In this document: one piece after another, positions 1-6,625 of the stretch
Numbering within the stretch: the first letter of the stretch is position 1
How the letters are laid out: every line of letters begins with the position of its first letter
Source of the DNA: CAZSVI01 sp964610205
Lineage (GTDB): Bacteria > Bacillota > Clostridia > DSM-8532
Assembly: GCA_964610205.1 (NCBI GenBank)
Contig: CAZSVI010000058.1
Span: 1-22,955, forward strand
Reading direction: 5' to 3'
DNA: 22,955 nt
Notes under the pieces: generated by a model
The model's database searches: none
What the model was told of the DNA's origin: nothing
What the model saw: only the letters and a program-made list of their open reading frames with translations
Position numbers and translations under genes: made by a program

Positions 1-72
1 CATTAGCTCAGTTGGTAGAGCACCTGACTCTTAATCAGGGTGTCCAGGGTTCGAGCCCCTGATGGTGTACCA
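1..72 (+). tRNA. tRNA-Lys (anticodon CTT), 5' end cut by the window
   Basis: A cloverleaf can be drawn: D-stem GCTC/GAGC, anticodon stem CCTGA/TCAGG (23-27/35-39) with loop CTCTTAA and anticodon CTT at 30-32, T-stem CAGGG/CCCTG with loop TTCGAGC, acceptor 3' strand ATGGTGT at 62-68, discriminator A, and an encoded CCA at 70-72. The acceptor 3' strand predicts a 5' strand of ACACCAT. Only its last three bases (CAT) are inside the window, so four bases lie upstream. The CTT anticodon reads the lysine codon AAG. Confidence 0.96.
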
Positions 73-76
73 GGGA

Positions 77-120
77 ATATCAAGGGTTTCAAGGTTTTAA
101 CCCTTGATATTTTTATAATT
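77..120 (+). terminator. Rho-independent terminator of the tRNA-Lys transcript
   Basis: A perfect 12-bp inverted repeat (77-88 and 99-110, arm ATATCAAGGGTT) encloses a 10-nt loop. It is followed by a T-rich run (TTTTATAATTTT). It begins five bases after the tRNA CCA end, so it terminates the tRNA unit. Confidence 0.85.
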
Positions 121-307
121 TTGGGGACTATAAGATAGTAAATGATACAATACATTACATAAAAATATCATCGGATTTTAAGATATGCCAATGTAAGGCA
201 CACAATGCATATTACGGAAAATCACTCCTTAATATCTCAATTAGGCATGGATTCTCCACTTAGAAAGCTGTACCATCTCAAAGTAAGAGTATTTTCAAGG
301 ACATCCT

Positions 308-474
308 CTAGGAGTCCGCTCGAAAAGTCACGCACGCATCTTTCTGTCCATTTTTCCGCGCATTCTCCTGCAAAAAAAGCGTTAAATATCCAGATATTCG
401 CCGTTTTTTTGCAGAATTTGCGCGAAAAACTGAATAGAAAATCTGCATACCCGACTTTCCGAGCGCACTCCTAG
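308..474. repeat. 167-bp near-palindromic element (two ~82-bp arms)
   Basis: Arms 308-390 and 393-474 are imperfect reverse complements. The outer ends are CTAGGAGT and ACTCCTAG, and the centre is AATATC-CA-GATATT. Matching blocks include GCTCG.AAAGTC near the tips, a TTTTTC.GCGCA block in the middle and CTGCAAAAAAA near the centre. Transcribed from either strand it would form one long interrupted hairpin. Because of the symmetry both strands carry similar open frames, which are probably not genes. There is no transposase and no clear target-site duplication. It resembles a MITE-like or structured repeat, but I do not recognise the family. The surrounding gene-free DNA (121-307 and 475-570) holds nothing else I can name. 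Confidence 0.75.
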
Positions 475-570
475 TTTTGTTATCGCGGCTGCAATTCCAA
501 CTACCCAAGTACCATGCCTATTTCGGTTAATTTATTTTCGTGCTTCAGCTATGTAATACTCCCTTAATTA

Positions 571-599
571 TTGAAACAGGTGATTTTTTGCAATATAAT
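571..599 (+). promoter_or_regulatory. SigA-type promoter of the natAB operon
   Basis: The -35 element TTGAAA (571-576) and the -10 element TATAAT (594-599) are separated by exactly 17 bp. A transcript starting near 606 would have a short leader carrying the AGGAGGAG site at 617-624. Confidence 0.75.
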
Positions 600-633
600 A
601 GTAAGTGATATTTTATAGGAGGAGTATGTTATT

Positions 634-705
634 ATGAAAAGAGAAAAATGGTCATCACGTTCAACATCAAATATACAGTTTTTCTTCCGGTTGTGTGTCT
701 CTTGA
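634..705 (+). CDS. Short leader ORF (23 aa) with a strong ribosome binding site
   Basis: The best Shine-Dalgarno sequence in this region, AGGAGGAG at 617-624, sits 9 nt before ATG 634, not before natA. This frame encodes only 23 residues (starting MKREKW) and stops at 703-705. The next frame, open from 648, encodes a hydrophobic stretch (residues like LPVVCLLILAIRGFF) and runs straight into natA. A one-base shift in the A-run at 643-648 would therefore fuse the strong start to a membrane segment plus natA. It may be a translated leader peptide or the frameshifted start of a lost membrane protein. No function is assigned. Confidence 0.3.
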   Translation: MKREKWSSRSTSNIQFFFRLCVS

Positions 706-773
706 TTCTTGCGATCAGGGGCTTTTTTATGGCCGGTGCTTTTTATAATTTGGAACATTGGAGCGATACAGAT

Positions 774-1499
774 ATGATAGAAATCAGAAATCTGTCAAAA
801 ACATTCGGTACGGTTCAGGCGGTAAAGGATGTTACCCTGACCATCAGCAAAGGGGAGATATTTGGCATTTTGGGTGAGAACGGCGCAGGGAAAACCACCA
901 CACTGCGTATGATGGCAACCATGCTGAAGCCAACAGAGGGAACTGTTATCGTCAACGGGATTGATATCCGTGAAAAGCCTGATCAGGCACGAAGCTGCAT
1001 GGGGATTCTCTTCGGCGGTGAAAGCGGTTTGTATGATCGTTTATCCGTAGCTGAAAACATCCGCTATTTTGCGGAGCTCAACGGCATGGACAGGGCTTCG
1101 GCACAAAAGCGGATTGATTATCTCGTGGAAGTTTTTGATATGAAAGAATATATTAACCGTAGAGCCGGAAAGCTTTCCAAGGGTATGCGGCAAAAGGCGG
1201 CGTTTTCCCGTTCCATTGTCCATGACCCGGAAATCCTTCTTCTGGATGAGCCTGGTGCAGGGCTTGATGTTAGCGCCATGAACGAGATGCAGATCTTTAT
1301 TAAAATGCAGAAGGAGCTGGGAAAAACCATTATCCTCTCAAGTCATACCATGGATGAAGTTGAAAAACTCTGTGACCGAATCGGCATCATCCATAATGGA
1401 GTTCTTGTGGAGCAGGGGACACTGAAGGAGATTAAAACAAAATACGGCAGCGAAAAAATAGAGGAAATATTTATCCGGTTGGTAGGTGAAAGACAGTGA
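774..1499 (+). CDS. natA: NatA-like ABC exporter ATP-binding protein
   Basis: This is the ATPase subunit of a two-gene exporter of the NatAB (sodium extrusion) type, acting at the cytoplasmic face of the membrane. Counting from ATG 774 (241 aa): Walker A GENGAGKTT at 34-42, signature LSKGM at 134-138, Walker B ILLLDEP at 154-160, D-loop GLD at 163-165 and switch His at 191 (SSHTMDE). The segment GILFGGESGLYDRL at 77-90 lacks the usual Q-loop glutamine and closely matches what I recall of Bacillus NatA. The frame is open back to 648, but homologous sequence starts at 774, where GGAG at 760-763 is a usable ribosome binding site. Its stop overlaps the natB start. NatA family membership is well supported; the exported ion is inferred. 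Confidence 0.88.
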   Translation: MIEIRNLSKTFGTVQAVKDVTLTISKGEIFGILGENGAGKTTTLRMMATMLKPTEGTVIVNGIDIREKPDQARSCMGILFGGESGLYDRLSVAENIRYFAELNGMDRASAQKRIDYLVEVFDMKEYINRRAGKLSKGMRQKAAFSRSIVHDPEILLLDEPGAGLDVSAMNEMQIFIKMQKELGKTIILSSHTMDEVEKLCDRIGIIHNGVLVEQGTLKEIKTKYGSEKIEEIFIRLVGERQ

Positions 1500-2710
1500 A
1501 AAGAAGATTTGAATGGATTGTATTTAAAAAAGAGGTTATTGATATACTGCGGGACAAAAAAACGATTTTTTCAAGTATTGTTCTCCCTATCATATTAATG
1601 CCGGTGTTGATGCTTCTCATTGGCGGCGGAACTCAAAAAATGACCAAAGAGATGACGGAGAATATAACCGTTGCATTGACACAGGACTGTGCCACCCCGG
1701 AGGCGCAGTCGTTTTTAATCAACAATATAGCCATGCAGGATAAGGATATCATCGTTATGGATCCTGTGGCCGATCCCCGTGAGGCTATCCGGAACGGAGA
1801 CATCAAACTGGTGGTTGTTCTGGACGGGGAATTTAAATCCAGGATTGAGCAGGGAAAGCCTTTCAGTATACGTATATTGTATGATGATTCCCGGACCCGG
1901 TCGGGAGGCGCCGTCAAAGTTCTTGAGGGTGCCATTGAGCAATACAATAGGGAAACGATAAAAGCCAGGCTGGAATCCCTTGGCCTGGATACTGAAATAT
2001 TAACGGCAGCGGCAGCAGAAAAAGAGAATATTTCTGAGGCAAGCAGCGGCAATTTTATGCTGGCAATGATCTTTCCCATGTTGATTGCGATGCTGATTGC
2101 CGTTGGCGGCATTCCGGCAGCGGTGGATTTAATGGCGGGAGAGAAGGAAAGGATGACGCTGGAACCCTTGATGGCTACCCGTGCAAGCCGGCTATCGCTG
2201 CTTTTGGGAAAATACTTTACCATAAATCTTTTTGCATTGTTCAGCCTGATATCCACATTAAGCGGTTTTGTTGTTTCCTTTCTGATTAGCCCTGAATCCA
2301 TTACCATGGGAGCAGGGAATATTGGGGGTATCCATCTTCCGCCTGCCGCCGTATTGCTCTCATTATTGATTACGATCCTCCTGGGCATGACTTTTTCCGG
2401 AATTCAGCTTGCCATCAGCACTTATGCGCGCTCCTTCAAGGAGGCGCAGTCCTATCTTTCATTGCTGATCTTTGTGGTGATGATACCGGCCTATGCGACA
2501 ATGATGATGCCGGCAAACGATATTCAGTTGTATATGTATCTGGTGCCCGTGCTGAATACCATTTCCGCCTTCAAGATGATCCTTGAAGGAATGATTAATT
2601 ATACGGGGTTGATTCTGGCTCTGGCTTCATCGGTTGTGTATGTTCTTATGACTCTGTATATGGCCGTTGCCTTTTTTAAAAAGGAATCGGTGTTATTCAG
2701 GGCAGGTTAG
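1496..2710 (+). CDS. natB: NatB-like ABC-2 permease
   Basis: This is the membrane subunit paired with the ATPase just upstream (404 aa). It starts at GTG 1496, overlapping the natA stop (GTGA), so the two are translationally coupled. The protein has an N-terminal membrane helix around 26-45, a large extracytoplasmic domain (about 46-190), and five or so C-terminal membrane segments beginning near 190 (MLAMIFPMLIAMLIAVGG). This is the usual NatB/ABC-2 layout. The segment DLMAGEKERMTLEPLM around 211-226 resembles the coupling-helix region of this family. The length is normal for NatB. Sodium or drug export is inferred from homology only. Confidence 0.85.
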   Translation: MKRRFEWIVFKKEVIDILRDKKTIFSSIVLPIILMPVLMLLIGGGTQKMTKEMTENITVALTQDCATPEAQSFLINNIAMQDKDIIVMDPVADPREAIRNGDIKLVVVLDGEFKSRIEQGKPFSIRILYDDSRTRSGGAVKVLEGAIEQYNRETIKARLESLGLDTEILTAAAAEKENISEASSGNFMLAMIFPMLIAMLIAVGGIPAAVDLMAGEKERMTLEPLMATRASRLSLLLGKYFTINLFALFSLISTLSGFVVSFLISPESITMGAGNIGGIHLPPAAVLLSLLITILLGMTFSGIQLAISTYARSFKEAQSYLSLLIFVVMIPAYATMMMPANDIQLYMYLVPVLNTISAFKMILEGMINYTGLILALASSVVYVLMTLYMAVAFFKKESVLFRAG

Positions 2711-2770
2711 AAGTTTTCACGGGGTGGCCATAAGAATTCTAAAAGATTTGAAGGTGCATCAATTAAGTAA

Positions 2771-2803
2771 TATATATGTTGAATTTCAAATTCAACATAT
2801 ATA
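2771..2803. promoter_or_regulatory. Perfect 16-bp inverted repeat upstream of the 2823 gene
   Basis: Arms 2771-2786 and 2788-2803 are exact reverse complements around a single central C (half-site TATATATGTTGAATTT). The repeat ends four bases before the ribosome binding site of the next gene. It could be an operator or a hairpin in that gene's leader. It lacks the T-run of a normal terminator on the + strand. Confidence 0.55.
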
Positions 2804-2822
2804 AAAAGGAAGGGAAAAAGCT

Positions 2823-3539
2823 ATGGCTGTAATGAAAAAATATCTGTTACCTTTAATATGTTATGTAATTCTTTTTATCGGTTTGACAATAATATGTTAT
2901 GCTAATGCTGCTGAACCGCCGTCCATTATCATTATTATCAGTAACCCTCCCGAAAATCTCTCCATTTATCTGGAAGGCTCACGGGTGGAGGCCCGTATGA
3001 GAAAAACGGCCTGGGAAGCCCAGTATACCTTCTATTCACAGGATTTGCAGGGGAACGGTAACTATACTCTGGCAATAACGGATGGGGATAATGGTTATTT
3101 TTATGACATAGATATTCCTGTACAGTCATATCGGAATGTTTTCACATTGAACTTGAAGAACAGAACACTTACTCCGGGAATTCTTCCTGCCCGCTCTATT
3201 ATACTTGTGTCGCTGCGCGTATTGTTTACATTGCTTATAGAAGGTGCGGTTTTCTGGTTGTTTGGATTCAGGGGAAAAAGAAGCTGGATTCTGTTCATTA
3301 TCCTCAATCTGGTTACACAGGGTTTACTGAATGTTTGGCTGGATAGTTTCGCTTTAACGCAAAGTTATTTGATTTTCTCCCTTATTATAGGAGAATTTTT
3401 TGTATTTCTCACGGAAATAGCTGCTTTAGCTGTTCTAATAAAGGAGCATACAGTATTTCGTAGAATCTGCCATGCAGTTGTTGCTAATATTGCGAGTCTC
3501 ATAGCAGGAGGTTTCTTAATTACGCTCCTGCCTGTTTAG
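2823..3539 (+). CDS. Unrecognised exported/membrane protein
   Basis: This 238-aa protein has no family I recognise. It starts at ATG 2823, 8 nt after a good AGGAAGGG site (2807-2814). Residues 4-30 form a signal-like hydrophobic segment ending in YANAAEPP, which could be cleaved after ANA. Residues 31-120 are hydrophilic and probably extracytoplasmic, with a beta-rich look. Residues 125-238 contain about four membrane helices. This layout (small external sensor-like domain followed by a helix bundle) suggests a membrane partner or sensor, but nothing catalytic is visible. It lies 112 bp after natB behind a perfect inverted repeat, so it may be separately controlled. Confidence 0.7.
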   Translation: MAVMKKYLLPLICYVILFIGLTIICYANAAEPPSIIIIISNPPENLSIYLEGSRVEARMRKTAWEAQYTFYSQDLQGNGNYTLAITDGDNGYFYDIDIPVQSYRNVFTLNLKNRTLTPGILPARSIILVSLRVLFTLLIEGAVFWLFGFRGKRSWILFIILNLVTQGLLNVWLDSFALTQSYLIFSLIIGEFFVFLTEIAALAVLIKEHTVFRRICHAVVANIASLIAGGFLITLLPV

Positions 3540-3573
3540 CTGCATGTCAGGATAGCTTTCTTCAAATTTTTAA

Positions 3574-3717
3574 CGTACCGATTTAAAATTATGGCCCTGT
3601 TTCAGTATTGATCCCTTTTTTAGTTCACGCGGCCTTGACGGTGAAAACGGTTTTTCGGTTATAGGTTTATCAGGTGTGCCTATCCAAGGTTTTTATGAGA
3701 TTCAACTGCATAAATAA
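3574..3717 (+). pseudogene. Possible gene remnant without a start codon
   Basis: An open frame of 47 codons follows a stop at 3571-3573 and ends at TAA 3715-3717. It has no usable start codon or ribosome binding site. The last 30 residues (GLDGENGFSVIGLSGVPIQG and on to FYEIQLHK) look like the C-terminal end of a real protein, not random translation. The parent family is not recognised. Confidence 0.25.
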
Positions 3718-3766
3718 ATATGGTAAATATTGAAAAGGGGATTTTGTGCATTATCACCTAATCGTA

Positions 3767-3795
3767 TTGACAGTAGGCGTAATATATTATAGATT
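3767..3795 (+). promoter_or_regulatory. Candidate promoter of the catabolic locus
   Basis: A consensus -35 TTGACA lies at 3767-3772. The -10 is ambiguous in the AT-rich stretch that follows: TATAGA 3788-3793 (15-bp gap) or TAGATT 3790-3795 (17-bp gap). It is the only strong -35 in the 318-bp gap before the aldolase gene. The two TGTGCA motifs at 3745-3750 and 3823-3828 flank it. Confidence 0.5.
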
Positions 3796-3815
3796 ATATA
3801 TAGGGATTAATTGAC

Positions 3816-3827
3816 GCACAAATGTGC
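3816..3827. promoter_or_regulatory. Candidate operator (GCACAAATGTGC)
   Basis: Arms GCACA and TGTGC surround a central AA, 20-30 bp downstream of the candidate promoter. The half-site recurs upstream at 3745-3754 (TGTGCATTAT, compared with TGTGCATAAT at 3823-3832). The SorC-family regulator encoded second in the locus is the obvious candidate binder; this is inference. Confidence 0.35.
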
Positions 3828-3857
3828 ATAATAATATTCAGAAAGAGAGTGCTTGAT

Positions 3858-4583
3858 TTGAACGGACTAAAGCGAAATCTGGCAAGATTATTTGGAAATA
3901 GGGAAAAACTGTTTGTCCTTGCGATGGATCATGCTCAGGGGGGAATTATTCAAGGGCTTGAAAAGCCTGTGGATTTGTTGAATTCATTATCATCAAGTAA
4001 AGTAGACGGCTTTATTTTAAATGTTGGTCTGGCAGATAAAATGACTAATGGTGAATTGTTAAAAAAGAAGCTCGTACTCAGAACTTCATTTGGCGGTTCT
4101 ATGATGTCATCCAAATATACAAATGTTCATGCAAATCATGTAAGTCCTGAGACGGCTATAAGACTTGGTGCTGATGCCGTATTGATGATGGTTGTAATGG
4201 GCGGCGCGGATTACAGGAGCATCCAGCAGGCAGCAAGGGACATTGACGCATATCATTCACTGGGAATACCTGTGATTGCCGAAATTTTGTGCGAAGATTT
4301 TACAAAAACCGCTACATATGATGTTCAGGTGAATGGAGCCCGGGTAGCAGCAGAACTTGGGGCGGACGTCGTAAAAGCTTTTTATACGGAGAGATTTAGT
4401 GATGTTATTTCAAGCTGTCCGGTGCCTGTAATTTTGGCAGGGGGTCCAAAGGGAAGCGATATTATTGATGTTGCCAGAAATGCGCTTGGTTGCGGAGCCG
4501 GTGGATTCGCATTCGGACGCAATATTTTTCAAAGTCATAATCCTGCTGCTTTAATAGATGATCTTGCCGCGCTGTTTGAATGA
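3858..4583 (+). CDS. DhnA/LacD-type class I aldolase
   Basis: This predicted Schiff-base aldolase with a TIM-barrel fold probably cleaves a phosphorylated ketose to DHAP plus an aldehyde in the cytoplasm. Numbered from TTG 3858 (241 aa), the markers are VLAMDHAQ at 20-27, the likely Schiff-base lysine in DVVKAFYTE (K173), VILAGGPK at 191-198 (phosphate-binding region), and GGFAFGRNIFQ near the C-terminus. All are typical of the DhnA/LacD/LsrF group. The frame is open from ATG 3822, but that ATG lies inside the palindrome at 3816-3827 and has no ribosome binding site. TTG 3858, with AGAAAGAGAG about 8 nt upstream, matches the usual N-terminus; GTG 3849 is possible. It is the first gene of the locus. 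Confidence 0.85.
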   Translation: MNGLKRNLARLFGNREKLFVLAMDHAQGGIIQGLEKPVDLLNSLSSSKVDGFILNVGLADKMTNGELLKKKLVLRTSFGGSMMSSKYTNVHANHVSPETAIRLGADAVLMMVVMGGADYRSIQQAARDIDAYHSLGIPVIAEILCEDFTKTATYDVQVNGARVAAELGADVVKAFYTERFSDVISSCPVPVILAGGPKGSDIIDVARNALGCGAGGFAFGRNIFQSHNPAALIDDLAALFE

Positions 4584-4628
4584 AATTGTCATTATTTATA
4601 ATTTCAATTATCAGGGGTTGATGCGAGT

Positions 4629-5585
4629 ATGCCAAGACAATCTGATCTATTAACTCTATATCGCGTAGCACGGTACTATTATAAAGAAGGTATGAATCAA
4701 AAGAAAATAGCTGCAATAGAGAATTTGTCAAGGTCTCAGATTTCCCGCCTGATTGAAAAAGCCTTGAAAATGGGTATTGTAAAATTCACCTTGCATCTTC
4801 CATCGGAATTTGATTCAAACGAATTGTCATCTGCATTAGAAAGAGGATTGGGGTTGGAGAAGGTAATTGTTGCCCCTATAAGTTCTTCTAACGCAGATTC
4901 TGATTTGAAGGTTTCCCAGGTGATAGCAATTGCTGCTGCAGAATACCTTCCTCAGGTTTTTTCAAAAAGTAATGTAGTAGGAATAGGCTGGGGAAAGACA
5001 TTGTATGAAACATCATTACAGTTGTCATTTACTAACGGCAACAGTGCGATGTACTTTGTTCCGATGATAGGATTATCGGGGGATGATAATCCAAATCTGC
5101 AGATAAATACGATTATTGACCGTTTTTGTGAAAAGTTTAAATGCCGGGGGTTATTTACCAATATTCCGACTATAAGAGAAAGAGAACTTCCGCTTACAAA
5201 AGTAGAAAAGGAAAGATTTGAAAATTTAAAGGAACTTTGGAATGGCCTGGATGTAGCGGTAATTGGACTTGGGAAGCCGCCGGATAAAGCAACCAGCATC
5301 ATTTCCGAACTTTCCGATGAGTATATTCTCAAGGTGTCACAAAGTCAGACATGCGGAGATATACTGGCCCAGTTTTATTATCCTGGGGGGAAGATATTCA
5401 GTTTTGATGACAGGTATGATCATATTGCTTTTGAAATAAGCAGGTTAAACGCTCTTAAATCAGTAATCTGTCTTGCCGGAGGCGCTGACAAAGTAAACGG
5501 AATTATTGCAGCCGCCAGATGCGGGTTTATAAAGACTCTTATTACCGACAGTGTTACTGCAAGACTAATCTTTGAACATATATAG
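4629..5585 (+). CDS. SorC-family transcriptional regulator
   Basis: This 318-aa cytoplasmic DNA-binding protein has an N-terminal helix-turn-helix (about 22-45: MNQKKIAAIENLSRSQISRL) and a C-terminal sugar-phosphate-binding domain of the SorC/DeoR type. The glycine motif GIGWGKTL at 118-125, AVIGLGKPP around 207-215 and GDILAQFY around 241-248 are family landmarks. SorC proteins sense a phosphorylated sugar intermediate and control their own operon. It starts at ATG 4629 with AGGGG at 4612-4616 upstream. It sits 45 bp after the aldolase and is the likely local regulator, with the effector probably the aldolase substrate or product. Whether it represses or activates cannot be read here. Confidence 0.88.
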   Translation: MPRQSDLLTLYRVARYYYKEGMNQKKIAAIENLSRSQISRLIEKALKMGIVKFTLHLPSEFDSNELSSALERGLGLEKVIVAPISSSNADSDLKVSQVIAIAAAEYLPQVFSKSNVVGIGWGKTLYETSLQLSFTNGNSAMYFVPMIGLSGDDNPNLQINTIIDRFCEKFKCRGLFTNIPTIRERELPLTKVEKERFENLKELWNGLDVAVIGLGKPPDKATSIISELSDEYILKVSQSQTCGDILAQFYYPGGKIFSFDDRYDHIAFEISRLNALKSVICLAGGADKVNGIIAAARCGFIKTLITDSVTARLIFEHI

Positions 5586-5643
5586 TATCTATATTCAATT
5601 TATAGTAGTTATCATTAAACAAACTTGGAAAGGGCATACCGAA

Positions 5644-6612
5644 ATGAAAGCATTAATGTATACAGGAATTGAGCAGCTGGAAATTCAAGATATACCTGAG
5701 CCTGCAGATGATTTTGTTGTAAAAGTGTCAGGATGCGGCGTTTGTGGGACAGATCTTAAAACGTACATCAAAGGACATCCATTTTTTAAGCCGCCCACCA
5801 TATTAGGGCATGAATTTTACGGGATGGTACATAAAGCGCCAAAGGACTGTGGGTTTGATGTGGGAGATATGGTTGTTGTTGCGCCATATAATGAATGCGG
5901 AGAATGTGACATATGTTTAAAATCAGCGGGGCAGCTGTGCCGGAATAAGAGTTTTGTTAAATCCGGAGCTTTTTGCGAATATATTGGTATATCGACGGAT
6001 TATATAAATAAGGGTGTTTTCAGAATTGAGAGGGACGATGATGTATATACGCTGGTTGAACCGTTGGCGTGTGTATTGAATGGTATCGAACACTTGCATA
6101 TTACCTCATTAAGTAAAGTGCTTGTTGTAGGAAGCGGTCCCATGGGTGTGTTATTTACATTACTCTTTAAAAGCAAGGGAATACAGGTAACTGTTATAGA
6201 ACCTATGAATAAGAGACGGGAGTTGATCTCCGAATGGGGTATTGAGTGTTATGAGCCCGGTCAGGTAAAAGCTGATGAATATGACAACATTATTATTGCC
6301 GTAAATAAGGCTGAACTTGTTCACAAGTATGTTGAAGAAGTTGTCGATGGAGGTACAGTGCTGGTTTTTAGCGGGCTTCCAAAGGGTGTGGAGTTAAATG
6401 TTGATGCATACTCGGTTCATTATCGTGAAGTATCGGTTGTGGGAAGCTATGGGTATTCAATCAGACATTTTGTGGATGCGCTTGCAATGATAAAACAATA
6501 TCCGGATACTTTCTCAAAGGTGATTACACACCGCTTTCCGCTTGAACAGGGCAAGCACAGTTTTGAACTGCTTCAGAAAGCAGAAGCCCTTAAAATTGTT
6601 TTGAAGCCTTAG
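5644..6612 (+). CDS. Zinc-dependent medium-chain (polyol/threonine-type) dehydrogenase
   Basis: This is predicted to oxidise a secondary alcohol of a sugar or polyol to a ketone using NAD(P). From ATG 5644 (322 aa): catalytic zinc ligands C31 (CGVCGTD), H56-E57 (GHEF) and E139 (VEPLACV); structural zinc cysteines C85, C88, C91 and C99; Rossmann motif GSGPMG at 163-168. The frame is open from 5572, but ATG 5644 is preceded at the right distance by GGAAAGGG (5627-5634), and homology starts there. The chain is slightly shorter than the usual 340-350 aa. Together with the aldolase and the kinase-like gene it suggests oxidation of a polyol or sugar to a ketose that is later phosphorylated and cleaved. 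The substrate is unknown. Confidence 0.88.
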   Translation: MKALMYTGIEQLEIQDIPEPADDFVVKVSGCGVCGTDLKTYIKGHPFFKPPTILGHEFYGMVHKAPKDCGFDVGDMVVVAPYNECGECDICLKSAGQLCRNKSFVKSGAFCEYIGISTDYINKGVFRIERDDDVYTLVEPLACVLNGIEHLHITSLSKVLVVGSGPMGVLFTLLFKSKGIQVTVIEPMNKRRELISEWGIECYEPGQVKADEYDNIIIAVNKAELVHKYVEEVVDGGTVLVFSGLPKGVELNVDAYSVHYREVSVVGSYGYSIRHFVDALAMIKQYPDTFSKVITHRFPLEQGKHSFELLQKAEALKIVLKP

Positions 6613-6625
6613 GGAGACAGGTAAG

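Noticed and set aside
205..508. Two opposite-strand ORFs (205-474 + and 308-508 -)
   Set aside because: They are products of the 167-bp palindrome; their translations resemble each other because the arms are inverted copies. No ribosome binding sites.
1633..2388. 251-aa open frame on the - strand within natB
   Set aside because: It is the antisense of a convincing ABC-2 permease, with low-complexity serine/isoleucine-rich translation and no ribosome binding site.
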